Shown here: positions 43,540 through 53,657 of the stretch, piece after piece | Position numbering within the stretch: the stretch's first letter is position 1 | Layout of the letters: each line of letters starts with the position of its first letter | Assembly (NCBI RefSeq): GCF_016899855.1 | Contig: NZ_JACJJG010000005.1 | Span: 1 to 64,000 of the forward strand | Direction: 5' to 3' | DNA from: Marseilla massiliensis | GTDB taxonomy: Bacteria; Bacteroidota; Bacteroidia; Bacteroidales; Bacteroidaceae | Length of the DNA stretch: 64,000 nucleotides | The notes under the pieces: generated by a model | What the model saw: only the letters and a program-made list of their open reading frames with translations | Database searches by the model: none | What the model was told of the DNA's origin: nothing | Position numbers and translations under genes: made by a program

Positions 43540-43669
43540 AATGAAAAATGAATAATGGATAATACTGGTGGTTGCTGGCGCAGGTGTTGTTGCTTACACT
43601 GGTATTCGCGCACCTTGTTAGGCTCGTTTCGTTGAATGATTTTTCATTTTTAATTATTCATTTTTCATT
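43540..43669. repeat. Long palindrome, copy 4
   Basis: Core arms AATGAAAAATGAATAAT (43540-43556) and its complement (43653-43669) follow the ruvA stop by about 15 bp and end 10 bp before the chosen sprA start. It probably ends the ruvA transcript; sprA must then be expressed by read-through or from a promoter inside. Confidence 0.6.
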
Positions 43670-43679
43670 TAGATTATTG

Positions 43680-46600
43680 ATGGTTCGTAAGTCGATATAC
43701 ACGGTTTTGTTTGTTTTGCTGGCCGTAAGCACGGTCGGTTTTGCCGTTGGTGTGCCTTTCCGTCAGGATGTACGGACGGCCCGTCCTGTACAGGGTGGGG
43801 CAGGGCAGGGCGCTACGGCTGCCGATGACAGCGCGCGACAGGCCGTGACGGCGCTTTCGAAAATTGTAGTTGAGGAGGATACCATTCCCGATTCATTGCT
43901 TCATCCACGTTGGAAAATCCAACGGATAACTCCCGTTACGCAGGCTGACCTTGACACTTATTCTGCCGACTTGTCGTTTCCCGACAATATAAAGCAGGAA
44001 GTTGTTTATGTGGATTCGTTGGATCGTTACTACATAGGTTCAAAGATGGGTGACAGTTATTTGTCAACGCCTATTGCGATGACGCCGGAAGAGTATCGTA
44101 AATGGAGCGAGCGGAGAGAGTTTGAACGCTTCTTCCGCGAGAAGAACGATACGATGATAAAGGAAAAGGGCAAGGATAAGTTCTCGTTTGCCGACATGCA
44201 CTTTGACCTTGGGCCGGCAGAGAAGATCTTTGGACCTGGAGGAGTGCGCATAAAAACTCAAGGAACGGCCGAGCTGAAGTTCGGAGCAACATTGAAGAAT
44301 ATAGACAATCCATCGCTCCCGATACGTAACCGTAAGACGACAACGATGGATTTTGACGAGAAGATAAACCTGAGCGTCAACGGAAAAGTGGGTGATAAGG
44401 TGAACATGAACCTTAACTACAACACTGACGCGACGTTTGATTTCGACTCGCAGAATCTCAAGCTAAAGTACGAAGGTAAAGAAGATGAAATCATCAAGCT
44501 TGTTGAGGGCGGAAATGTGTCGTTTCCAAGCAACTCGTCGCTTGTTACCGGAGCCACGTCTTTGTTCGGTATACGTACTGACTTGCAGTTTGGCAAGCTC
44601 TCGCTGCAGACCGTAGTGTCGCAGAAGAAGTCTTCATCCAAGAATGTATCGTCTAAAGGGGGAACGCAGGTTACGCCATTTGAATTTGACGTTACCGACT
44701 ATGAGGAGAACCGTCACTTTTTTCTTTCGCGTTATTTCCGTGACCGTTATGATGACGCCATGTCACGATTGCCGAACCTTACTACGGGTATTACAATCAA
44801 TAGAGTTGAAATCTGGGTGACCAATAAAACCGGAACAACGACAAATTCACGTGATATCGTTGCCCTGACCGACCTTGGCGAGAATACGTCTGTCAGCAAC
44901 CCGATGTGGGGACTGACCGGACAACCAGTTCCGAGTAACACCGCCAACAGCGAGTATAGCACGATGGTGAACAGTTATGCGGCAGCCCGTGACATCAACC
45001 AGACAAGTACCGTACTTGATGCCGTGCCCGGATTTACAGGCGGAGTCGACTATGAGAAACTTGAAAGCGCACGCCTGCTCAACAGTTCTGAGTACACTGT
45101 CAATACCGCCCTCGGCTATGTGTCGCTAAGGACGTCGTTACAGACGGACCAGGTAATAGCGGTTGCTTATGAGTATACTTACGGAGGAGTTACTTATCAG
45201 GTCGGCGAGTTCGCTTCAGACATTCAGGATGTTAGCCAGGCTTTGTTCGTCAAGTCGCTTAAGAACACAAGCAACAACCCGCAACAAGGCAACTGGGACC
45301 TGATGATGAAGAACGTTTATTATCTTGCTTCGTCAGTCGAGAAAGATAAGTTCCGCCTCGATGTAAAATACCAGAGCGACACAACGGGCGTATATCTTTC
45401 TTATATTCCCGAGCAACAGGTTAAGGACCAGCCTATCATTCGCCTCATCGGGGCTGACCGTTTGGATAATAATAACAAGGCTAACAGCAACGGCTACTTT
45501 GATTACGTCGACGGTTACACTGTAAGTAACGGCCGCGTGTTCTTTCCTAAAGTAGAACCTTTCGGTGATTATATGTACACGGCATTGATGAGTAAGGGCG
45601 TTTCATCAGCTGTGGCCCAGCGTTATAGTTTCACTGAGTTGTATGACTCGACAAAAACAACAGCGAAGCAGATCGCTGAAAAGAACAAATACCAGATCAG
45701 CGGACAGTTTAGAGGCACGCTGGCCAATGTCATTTCGCTTGGCGCATATAATGTTCCGCAAGGCTCGGTAGTGGTTACTGCCGGTGGGGTGACGCTCACT
45801 GAAGGCACGGACTATACTGTTGATTACTCGGCCGGAGAGGTTACGATACTTAATCAAAGCATCATTGATGCGGGAACGACAGTCAACGTATCGCTTGAAA
45901 GCAACACGGACTATGCCCAGGAACGAAAGACTTTCCTCGGATTGAACTGGCAATATGACTTTTCAAAAAACTTCCAGCTTAGCGGAACCATTCAACATTT
46001 GTCCGAACAGGCGCTGACCACGAAGGTTTCGATGGGTTCAGAGCCTTTGAACAACACTCTTTGGGGACTTAACATTAACTGGAAACAGGAGAGTCAATGG
46101 CTTACCAATATGCTTGACAAACTGCCTTTCCTGCATTGTACTCAGCCTTCCCAGATTTCGTTTACAGGCGAATTTGCCCAGCTTATAGCCGGACAAGCCA
46201 GTGGTGTGCAGGATAACGCTTCGTATATTGATGACTTCGAGAATACTAAAAATGCCATCGACGTGTCCACGCCTACATCGTGGATTTTATCGAGTGTACC
46301 TTCGATGTTTCCTGAGCATAGCGACAAGACCACGCTCCAGAGCGGATACAACCGCGCGTTGCTGGCTTGGTATACGATAGACCCATTGTTTACGCGGCGC
46401 AGCTCGTCGTTAACTCCGTCGCATATCAAGAGCGACCTTGACCAGTTGAGCAATTACTACGTGCGCGAGGTATATGTCCGTGAGTTGTTCCCGGCCCGTA
46501 GCGAGAATTCGTACAGCGGCTCGGTATCCACTATTCCTATACTAAACCTTGCATATTATCCGGACGAGCGCGGTCCGTATAACTTCAACCCGAACCTCAA

Positions 46601-49600
46601 TTATGACGGAACCTTGCAGAATCCGCAGCAACATTGGGGCGGAATGATGCGCAAGCTCGATACCAGCGACTTCGAGACGGCCAATATTGAGTATATAGAG
46701 TTTTGGCTGCTTGACCCTTTTATTTATTCCAACCAACAGTCTGATGCCAATCAATACGGTGGTGATTTGTATATCAACCTCGGTGAAGTGAGTGAAGATG
46801 TGCTTCGTGACGGCCGTAAGTTCTATGAGAGCGGCATGCCTGTGGACGGCTCGGAGAGTTACACTACAACTCAATGGGGTAAGATTCCGACGCAGGCTAC
46901 CGTAACGTATGCCTTTGCCACAACCGACGGTTCTCGTGAGTTGCAGGACGTAGGATACAATGGATTGACGGATGAGGAGGAACGTGAGTTCGGGGCTTAT
47001 CAGGAATTTTTGTCCGCGATACAAGGTAAAGTGTCGCCGGCGCAGCTTGATTCAATAATGAACGACCCCGCAAACGACGACTATCATTATTTCCGTGGTT
47101 CTGATTTCGACCGTATTGAGGCTCCGATCCTGCGGCGCTATAAACGAATCAACAATCCGCAGGGCAACTCGCCCGACAGCAACAGCCGTACCGAAAGCTA
47201 CGATACGTCATATAAAACTACGCCCGACGTCGAGGACATCAACCAGGATTACACCCTGAACGAGTACGAGAACTACTACCAGTACCGCATAAGCATGCGC
47301 CCTGAAGACTTCGTTGTCGGCCAGAACTTCATCGTTGACAAACGTGAGACTTCCCCTACGTTGCGCAACGGCGATGAGGGACATGCTACATGGTATCAGT
47401 TCCGCATACCGCTTGACGACTTTGAGGAGAAGGTCGGCTCCATCAACGATTTCTCCTCCATACGTTTCATGCGAATGTTCCTTACCAACTTCAGCAAGCC
47501 TATAGTTCTCCGATTTGCCACGTTGGACCTTGTCCGTGGCGAATGGCGCATGTACGAGCAGCCGTTGAGCAACACTTCAAGCGAAAGCGGAAGCATGTCG
47601 GTAAGCGCCGTGAACATCGAGGAAAACAACGATAAGACCCCGGTAAACTACATTCTGCCGCCAGGTATCACCCGTGAACAGGATCCTACGCAGCCGCAGC
47701 TGGCCGAGGAGAACGAGCAGGCATTGAGCTTTACGGTAAACAACTTCTCTACAAACGAGGCGAAGGCCGTTTACAAGAATACAACTCTTGACATACGCCA
47801 GTACAAGAGGTTGCAGATGTTCGTCCACGCAAATGCTTTCGAGCAGAACACGACCAATCTTTCTGACAACCAGCTGGCTCTGTTCATACGTCTGGGAAGC
47901 GACTACCGCAACAATTATTATGAGTACGAAATACCCCTGAAGCTTACCCCGCCCGGCATTTACGGCCGCTATTCGGTGGAGGATGCACGCATGGTATGGC
48001 CTGAGGAGAACATGCTCGACATACCACTGAGCGTGTTCACCAACATTAAGAAGGCCCGCAATACGGCCAAGTCACAAGGCCTGGCGTCGTTCGTCAGCGT
48101 GTACAGCGCTTACGATGAAGACCATCCTAACAATAAGGTAAGCATAGTCGGTAATCCGACGCTCGGCGAAGTGAAGACTATGATGATAGGTGTGCGTAAC
48201 CTGTCGGGCGAAATCAAGTCGGGTGAGGTATGGATAAATGAGTTGAGGCTCAAGGAATACAACAACGAGGGAGGCTGGGCTGCCCAGGGAGCTCTCAATG
48301 TCCAGCTTTCAGATATAGGCTCGTTAAACGCTACTGGAAAGATAGTAACCAACGGTTTCGGAGGTATAGAGGACGGCGTAGCCGAGCGTTCGCAGGACGA
48401 CTACAAGACTTACAGCTTTACGGCGAATATCGAGCTTGGCCGGTTCTTCCCCGACAAGGCAAAGGTCACGGCTCCGCTTTACTACTCGATAACCCAGGAG
48501 GAGACGCGGCCGAAGTACAATCCGCTTGACACCGACTTGCTGCTTGACGAGTCGCTCGACGCTATTTCCGATTCGCACGAGCGCGATTCGATAGAGAGCA
48601 TAGCCGTTACAAAGACCACGAACACCAACTTCTCGCTATCAAACGTGCGCGTAGGCATACAGACCAAACGCCATCCTATGCCGTACGACCCTGCCAACTT
48701 CTCGTTCAGCTACAGCCACAGCCATCGTTATACTACGGGCCAGACCACCGTGTACGAGCGCGAGGACAACTGGCGCGGTGCGCTCAACTACAGTTACACG
48801 CCGGTGTACAAGCCTTTTGAACCGTTCCGTAAGCTTATTAAGAGCAAGAGCAAATGGTATGACATACTAAAGCGTTTCGGACTTAACTGGCTGCCGCAGA
48901 ACATCTCGTTCGACACGGAAATGACGCGCAACTATTACGAACTGCAGGAGCGCGACATGGAAAGCACTGAAGGTAACATGCTGCCGCTCACGTTCAGCGA
49001 ACAGTTCCTGTGGAACAGGTCGTTCTCTGTCAGGTGGGATTTGACCAAGAACCTGCACATGAACTTCAGCAGCGCTACCAACGCCGAGATAGAAGAGCCT
49101 TACACGCCTATTAACAAAGACCTGTATCCCGACAGTTACTCGGCGTGGAAAGACTCCGTATGGACGAGCATAAAGGACTTCGGGCGTCCGCTCGACTACA
49201 ACCAGACGTTTACGGCTTCATACCAACTGCCGCTCAACCTTATCCCTATTTTCGACTGGGTGAACGCCGACGGCAATTATAACGCGACCTATAACTGGAC
49301 TCGCGGAACCGAACTTGAGGACGGAACGTCGCTCGGCAATTCAATCACGATGAACCGTCAGTACAATATCAACGGTACGTTCAACCTCGAGAAGTTGTAC
49401 AACCATGTACCGTTCTTGAAGAAAACCAACGACAGGTTCAACAAGACCGTGCGTTCGTCAAGGCTCTCTTCGTCAAGGCAGCGCAACAACCGTAAGGCCC
49501 GGACAACGGCGAAGGGCGGCAAGGGCAGCAAGGACGACGAGAAGGAAAAGAAGGTGTTGCCGAAGAACAAGCGCAGTTTTGAGAAGGAAATCGTGCTCAT

Positions 49601-51269
49601 GCCCGACACGTCGGTCATCATATCACACGGCAAGAACAGCAAGCGGCTGATGGTAAGCGCAAGGACAAAGGACGGCCGTAAGTTCAACTTGAAGTACAGG
49701 AAGCTTGACAACAACCGCATACGCATAATCTCAAAGGTTGACACGGCTACCACGTTGAAGCTCACCGTTACTCCGAAGGCTCCCATTGAGGACACAAAGT
49801 GGTACAAGACGGCTCAGTGCATAGCCCGCGGACTAATGCTTGTGCGCAACGTAAGTTTCTCTTACCGCAACCAGTACAGTATGTACCTGCCCGGTTTCAT
49901 GCCCGAGGTGGGCGACATGTTCGGCCAGCGTGGCGGCGACATAATGGCTCCGGGACTTGGCTTTGCTTTCGGTTTTGCCGGCGACGACTATATCAACAAG
50001 GCGGCCGACCGTGGCTGGCTGCTCATGGCCGACAGCGTTGCCACGCCGGCTACGACCAGTCTTACCGAGGATTTCCAGCTGCGCATGACGCTCGAACCGG
50101 TAAAGAACCTGAAGATAGACCTCAACGCCAGCCGTACGGAGACTAAGTCGAAGAGCATTCAGTACATGTATTCGGGCATGCCTACCACGCAGAGCGGCAC
50201 GTTAACCATGACCACCATAAGTCTTGGCAGCGCCTTCGAGAGCATGGGCGACGCCACCAACGGCTACCGCTCGGCTACGTTCGAGAAGTTCTGCCGTTCG
50301 CTTGACGGCTTCCGTGACCGTGTTGAGGCGCAGTATGCCGGCGCCACATATCCTGATGGTACAACGCTTGCCGGGCAGAAGTTTGACCCGGCCAACGGCT
50401 CCGTTAGCAAGTACAGTGCCGACGTTATGATACCGGCGTTCCTCTCGGCCTACACATCCATGGGCGGCAATTCGCTCTCGATATTTCCCACGCTGGCGCG
50501 CCTGTTGCCCAACTGGACGGTGCGTTACAGCGGACTGGTGCAGCTGCCGTGGTTCCGCGACGTGTTCAAGAGCTTCAACATCAACCACGCTTACAAGAGT
50601 ATTTACGCCGTAGGCTCGTACAGCTCGTACAGTTCGTACATGGAGTACATGAACGGTCTGGGCTTCATCAACGACGCCACGACGGGCAATCCTGTGCCAA
50701 GCAGCATGTACAACGTCAGCACAGTGAGCATTAACGAGTCGTTCTCGCCGCTGCTGGGTATTGACATGACGTTTAACAACAACCTTACATGCAAGCTGGA
50801 GTACCGCAAGACGCGCGTGCTGAGCCTTAGTATGACGAGTATACAGATAAACGAGGCAACCAGCAGTGACTGGGTTGTGGGCATGGGATATAAAATCAAC
50901 AACTTCAAGCTGTTCGGCGGACGGCGCAGCCGCAGGGTGCGCTCGAGCGGCAGAAACAATGACGAGAGCACTGGCAGCACTACGTCAAAGTCGGGCAGTG
51001 GATTCAATACCGACCTTAACCTGCGCCTCGACCTGTCTTACCGCAAGCAGGCTTCAATATGCCGCGACATAGCCTCGATGACCAATTCGGCCAGCAGCGG
51101 CAACACGGCATTCAAGCTGTCGTTCTCTGCCGACTATACCCTGTCGCGCCTGTTGACGATGAGCTTCTATTATGACCGCCAGACAAACACGCCTCTCTTG
51201 TCGTCGAGCAGTTATCCGACCACGACCCAGGACTTCGGCCTCAGCCTGAAGTTCTCGCTCACGAGATAA
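43680..51269 (+). CDS. sprA: SprA, type IX secretion system outer-membrane translocon
   Basis: A 2529-residue protein, the usual size for SprA/Sov. It forms the very large beta-barrel through which T9SS cargo crosses the outer membrane. The N-terminus has a signal segment (VRKSIYTVLFVLLAVSTVGFA). Conserved SprA stretches include GPAEKIFGPGGVRIKTQGTAELKFG, INLSVNGKVGDKVNMNLNYN, a long middle with SYIDDFENTKNAIDVSTPTSW, and C-terminal barrel strands ending FGLSLKFSLTR. The open frame begins at a TTG at 43572, inside the upstream palindrome; ATG 43680 is chosen because the signal peptide starts there. Its presence means T9SS secretion, and perhaps cargo with C-terminal sorting domains, elsewhere in the genome. 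Confidence 0.93.
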   Translation: MVRKSIYTVLFVLLAVSTVGFAVGVPFRQDVRTARPVQGGAGQGATAADDSARQAVTALSKIVVEEDTIPDSLLHPRWKIQRITPVTQADLDTYSADLSFPDNIKQEVVYVDSLDRYYIGSKMGDSYLSTPIAMTPEEYRKWSERREFERFFREKNDTMIKEKGKDKFSFADMHFDLGPAEKIFGPGGVRIKTQGTAELKFGATLKNIDNPSLPIRNRKTTTMDFDEKINLSVNGKVGDKVNMNLNYNTDATFDFDSQNLKLKYEGKEDEIIKLVEGGNVSFPSNSSLVTGATSLFGIRTDLQFGKLSLQTVVSQKKSSSKNVSSKGGTQVTPFEFDVTDYEENRHFFLSRYFRDRYDDAMSRLPNLTTGITINRVEIWVTNKTGTTTNSRDIVALTDLGENTSVSNPMWGLTGQPVPSNTANSEYSTMVNSYAAARDINQTSTVLDAVPGFTGGVDYEKLESARLLNSSEYTVNTALGYVSLRTSLQTDQVIAVAYEYTYGGVTYQVGEFASDIQDVSQALFVKSLKNTSNNPQQGNWDLMMKNVYYLASSVEKDKFRLDVKYQSDTTGVYLSYIPEQQVKDQPIIRLIGADRLDNNNKANSNGYFDYVDGYTVSNGRVFFPKVEPFGDYMYTALMSKGVSSAVAQRYSFTELYDSTKTTAKQIAEKNKYQISGQFRGTLANVISLGAYNVPQGSVVVTAGGVTLTEGTDYTVDYSAGEVTILNQSIIDAGTTVNVSLESNTDYAQERKTFLGLNWQYDFSKNFQLSGTIQHLSEQALTTKVSMGSEPLNNTLWGLNINWKQESQWLTNMLDKLPFLHCTQPSQISFTGEFAQLIAGQASGVQDNASYIDDFENTKNAIDVSTPTSWILSSVPSMFPEHSDKTTLQSGYNRALLAWYTIDPLFTRRSSSLTPSHIKSDLDQLSNYYVREVYVRELFPARSENSYSGSVSTIPILNLAYYPDERGPYNFNPNLNYDGTLQNPQQHWGGMMRKLDTSDFETANIEYIEFWLLDPFIYSNQQSDANQYGGDLYINLGEVSEDVLRDGRKFYESGMPVDGSESYTTTQWGKIPTQATVTYAFATTDGSRELQDVGYNGLTDEEEREFGAYQEFLSAIQGKVSPAQLDSIMNDPANDDYHYFRGSDFDRIEAPILRRYKRINNPQGNSPDSNSRTESYDTSYKTTPDVEDINQDYTLNEYENYYQYRISMRPEDFVVGQNFIVDKRETSPTLRNGDEGHATWYQFRIPLDDFEEKVGSINDFSSIRFMRMFLTNFSKPIVLRFATLDLVRGEWRMYEQPLSNTSSESGSMSVSAVNIEENNDKTPVNYILPPGITREQDPTQPQLAEENEQALSFTVNNFSTNEAKAVYKNTTLDIRQYKRLQMFVHANAFEQNTTNLSDNQLALFIRLGSDYRNNYYEYEIPLKLTPPGIYGRYSVEDARMVWPEENMLDIPLSVFTNIKKARNTAKSQGLASFVSVYSAYDEDHPNNKVSIVGNPTLGEVKTMMIGVRNLSGEIKSGEVWINELRLKEYNNEGGWAAQGALNVQLSDIGSLNATGKIVTNGFGGIEDGVAERSQDDYKTYSFTANIELGRFFPDKAKVTAPLYYSITQEETRPKYNPLDTDLLLDESLDAISDSHERDSIESIAVTKTTNTNFSLSNVRVGIQTKRHPMPYDPANFSFSYSHSHRYTTGQTTVYEREDNWRGALNYSYTPVYKPFEPFRKLIKSKSKWYDILKRFGLNWLPQNISFDTEMTRNYYELQERDMESTEGNMLPLTFSEQFLWNRSFSVRWDLTKNLHMNFSSATNAEIEEPYTPINKDLYPDSYSAWKDSVWTSIKDFGRPLDYNQTFTASYQLPLNLIPIFDWVNADGNYNATYNWTRGTELEDGTSLGNSITMNRQYNINGTFNLEKLYNHVPFLKKTNDRFNKTVRSSRLSSSRQRNNRKARTTAKGGKGSKDDEKEKKVLPKNKRSFEKEIVLMPDTSVIISHGKNSKRLMVSARTKDGRKFNLKYRKLDNNRIRIISKVDTATTLKLTVTPKAPIEDTKWYKTAQCIARGLMLVRNVSFSYRNQYSMYLPGFMPEVGDMFGQRGGDIMAPGLGFAFGFAGDDYINKAADRGWLLMADSVATPATTSLTEDFQLRMTLEPVKNLKIDLNASRTETKSKSIQYMYSGMPTTQSGTLTMTTISLGSAFESMGDATNGYRSATFEKFCRSLDGFRDRVEAQYAGATYPDGTTLAGQKFDPANGSVSKYSADVMIPAFLSAYTSMGGNSLSIFPTLARLLPNWTVRYSGLVQLPWFRDVFKSFNINHAYKSIYAVGSYSSYSSYMEYMNGLGFINDATTGNPVPSSMYNVSTVSINESFSPLLGIDMTFNNNLTCKLEYRKTRVLSLSMTSIQINEATSSDWVVGMGYKINNFKLFGGRRSRRVRSSGRNNDESTGSTTSKSGSGFNTDLNLRLDLSYRKQASICRDIASMTNSASSGNTAFKLSFSADYTLSRLLTMSFYYDRQTNTPLLSSSSYPTTTQDFGLSLKFSLTR

Positions 51270-51324
51270 GCCTTTTGCCGGGCGTTATGGGCAATCGGCA
51301 TTTTAAGACATATTCCTTTCAAAT

Positions 51325-51412
51325 CCGAAAGGCCGCCTTCTGCGTTGTCAAGGACGGCCTTTTACCGTGTTATATGCCGTCTTTCGGACGGTTAAAGGCG
51401 GCCTTTTAAAAC
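51325..51412. repeat. 22-23 bp palindromic-unit array, copy 7
   Basis: Four units with nested complementarity: unit 1 (GAAAGGCCGCCTT) pairs with unit 4 (AAAGGCGGCCTTTT), and unit 2 (GGACGGCC) pairs with unit 3 (GCCGTC). It lies between sprA and rhaD, 56 bp after the sprA stop. Confidence 0.8.
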
Positions 51413-51590
51413 CGTAAGGATTATACCTTGTTGCGCTTACGGTCTGTATTCGTATGGTGTACGGCCGTGGCTGACTGTAAGGATAGTCGCGCCTCGGCTT
51501 ATAATTTTCAACTGGCGTAGTTGCTTGCGGCGTGTCAAAAAATGGAGTTTATATATCAATTAACATTGAACAGTTTGTCATATTTTTTCA

Positions 51591-51598
51591 TATCTTTG
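51591..51598 (+). promoter_or_regulatory. -7 element of the rhaD promoter
   Basis: TATCTTTG, 13 bp before the ATG at 51611. The start at 51521 of the longer frame lies upstream of it and is rejected for this reason. Confidence 0.5.
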
Positions 51599-51610
51599 CA
51601 ACATAAAACT

Positions 51611-52429
51611 ATGAACAATATGAAAAGTATACTTGACGGACGTCCCGCTCTTAAGCAGGAAGTAGACAAGGTGGCCGAGGTAGCCGGCTATCTGTGGCAA
51701 AAAGGCTGGGCCGAGCGTAACGGCGGAAACATTACCGTGAACATTACCGAACTTGTAGACGATGATATAAGGCAAATGCCGGCCATCAGCGAGGTTAAGC
51801 AAATCGGCGTTACCCTGCCACATCTTAAGGGCGCTTACTTCTTCTGCAAGGGCACCAACCGCCGCATGCGCGACCTTGCTCGCCGCCCTATGGAGAACGG
51901 AAGCGTAATAAGGATACTTGACGACTGCGCAAGTTACGTTATCATAGCTGACCAGCCGGTCAATCCTACAAGCGAGCTGCCTTCTCACCTCATGGTTCAC
52001 GACCATCTCATCGAGAAGGGGTCGCCTTACCGTGCGTCGCTGCACACTCATCCTATCGAACTCGTCGCGATGACGCATATCCGCAAGTTCCTCGGCAAGG
52101 ACGTGCTTACCAAGCTGCTCTGGAGCATGATTCCCGAGACAAAGGCGTTCTGTCCGCGTGGCTTGGGCATAATACCATACGAGCTGCCAAGCAGTGTTAA
52201 ACTGGCTGAAGAGACCGTACGCCAGCTTGACGACTATGACGTGGCTATGTGGGAAAAGCACGGCGTGTTTGCAATCGACAAGGACATAATGCAGGCTTTC
52301 GACCAGGTTGACGTGCTGAACAAGAGCGCCCTGATATATATCGCAGCCAAGAACATGGGCGAGGAGCCGGAAGGAATGAGCGACGAGCAGATGGCCGAGA
52401 TGACCAAAGCGTTTAATTTACCGAAATAA
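51611..52429 (+). CDS. rhaD: L-rhamnulose-1-phosphate aldolase
   Basis: A 272-residue class II (zinc) aldolase. It splits rhamnulose-1-phosphate into dihydroxyacetone phosphate and L-lactaldehyde. Typical features are KGWAERNGGNITVN, CKGTNRRMRDLA, a glutamate in TSELPSHLMVHDHL (Glu122), the zinc pair in RASLHTHPIELVAMTH (His145, His147), and WEKHGVF near the end. It is transcribed toward the rhaT-rhaA-rhaB genes on the other strand and ends with a strong terminator. Confidence 0.93.
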   Translation: MNNMKSILDGRPALKQEVDKVAEVAGYLWQKGWAERNGGNITVNITELVDDDIRQMPAISEVKQIGVTLPHLKGAYFFCKGTNRRMRDLARRPMENGSVIRILDDCASYVIIADQPVNPTSELPSHLMVHDHLIEKGSPYRASLHTHPIELVAMTHIRKFLGKDVLTKLLWSMIPETKAFCPRGLGIIPYELPSSVKLAEETVRQLDDYDVAMWEKHGVFAIDKDIMQAFDQVDVLNKSALIYIAAKNMGEEPEGMSDEQMAEMTKAFNLPK

Positions 52430-52512
52430 GTAAGGATGGATATCATCAATGTAGCTAAACGATAAAATCTTATCATTCTCAGATAATATTAGTTTAAGAG
52501 TCTATTTAGACG

Positions 52513-52553
52513 CGTGCCACCAATGTTGTGAAACATCGGTGGCACGTTTTTTT
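52513..52553 (+). terminator. Intrinsic terminator of rhaD
   Basis: A 15 bp stem (CGTGCCACCAATGTT at 52513-52527, complement at 52532-52546, one G-U pair), GTGA loop, then seven T. It sits between the convergent rhaD and rhaT genes. Confidence 0.85.
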
Positions 52554-52559
52554 ACTTTT

Positions 52560-53573
52560 TTACTTGATGACTTGCGGCAGGAACGACGATATGATAAGTA
52601 TCACGAGGCCAGCGATCAGCACAGCGATTGTCTTGCGTGAGCAGCCTTTCCACTCCTTGAGAATTATTCCCCATACGTTGCTGAACGTAACGTTGAGCGC
52701 CATCAGTATGCACCACGAGAACGTAAGCAGCACGGCCGAGTCGGTAAGGAAGCCCTTGCCAAGGCTCAATCCGAAGAACTGGCTGTACCATAACAGGCCC
52801 GCGAGGGCGCAGAAGATGATGTTGTTGGCGTAAAGTCCGGTCTCACGGTAGTCTTTCCATGTGTTGTTCTTGCTGTTCTGCATAAAGCAGTACACGGCAT
52901 TCGTGATGAATCCTCCTGCCGTAACGAGCAGGGTAGCGGGCAGGGTCTTGAACATCGGAGCCGTCGCATCGCCGAAATTAAGGTGCTCGCCGAAGCCCAG
53001 GCCTATGCTGAAACAGGCGCTCATAAAGCCCGCGAGCAATGCCACTATTATGCCCTTGGTAAAGTTGAAGTCCTTAACAGCCTTCTTCTTTTCCTCCTCG
53101 CTTAGCGACTGCGACTTCATGTTGCCTGCCACTCCGATAACTCCAATGCCTATCAGCGTGACCACCACGCCTACTATAACCGGTGTGGTAAGGTCTTGGG
53201 TGTTACCCGTGAACACAGGGGTAAGTATCGTTCCAAGTCCCGCGCACGTGCCGAGGGCTATGCTTTGGCCAAGAGCTACGCCGAGATAGCGCATGGAAAG
53301 GCCGAATGTCAATCCTCCTATACCCCACAGGACGCCGAAGAACATCGTGAGCAGCGACGCTTTCGGGTCGGCCGTGTACAGCTCCATGAGCCCGTGCCCT
53401 TCGGGTACGGCCAGCAATGCGCCCAACAGCGGGAATATCAGCCATGCGAAGATGCCCTGCACGAGCCAGTAAGACTCCCAGCTCCATGCCTTTATCTTAT
53501 TGATAGGCACGTAGCAGCTTGACTGGCAGAAGGCGCCGATGGCGATTATCAAAAGTCCGATAAATATTTCCAT
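52560..53573 (-). CDS. rhaT: L-rhamnose/proton symporter RhaT
   Basis: A 337-residue inner-membrane protein with about ten membrane segments, opening with EIFIGLLIIAIGAFCQSSCYVPINKIKAWSWESYWL, the RhaT signature. Further conserved parts are WGIGGLTFGLSMRYLGVALGQSIALG and FSWCILMALNVTFSNVWGIILKEWKG. The longer frame to 53612 is not needed, because ATG 53573 begins the first membrane helix. Third gene of the leftward run rhaB-rhaA-rhaT, 84 bp after rhaA. Confidence 0.93.
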   Translation of the reverse strand: MEIFIGLLIIAIGAFCQSSCYVPINKIKAWSWESYWLVQGIFAWLIFPLLGALLAVPEGHGLMELYTADPKASLLTMFFGVLWGIGGLTFGLSMRYLGVALGQSIALGTCAGLGTILTPVFTGNTQDLTTPVIVGVVVTLIGIGVIGVAGNMKSQSLSEEEKKKAVKDFNFTKGIIVALLAGFMSACFSIGLGFGEHLNFGDATAPMFKTLPATLLVTAGGFITNAVYCFMQNSKNNTWKDYRETGLYANNIIFCALAGLLWYSQFFGLSLGKGFLTDSAVLLTFSWCILMALNVTFSNVWGIILKEWKGCSRKTIAVLIAGLVILIISSFLPQVIK

Positions 53574-53657
53574 GATATAAAGTTTGCCTGTAAAAAGATA
53601 ACAAGCAGGCAAGGGCTTTATCCTTGTCTGCTTGTTTCTTGACTGTTTGTTGTGTTA

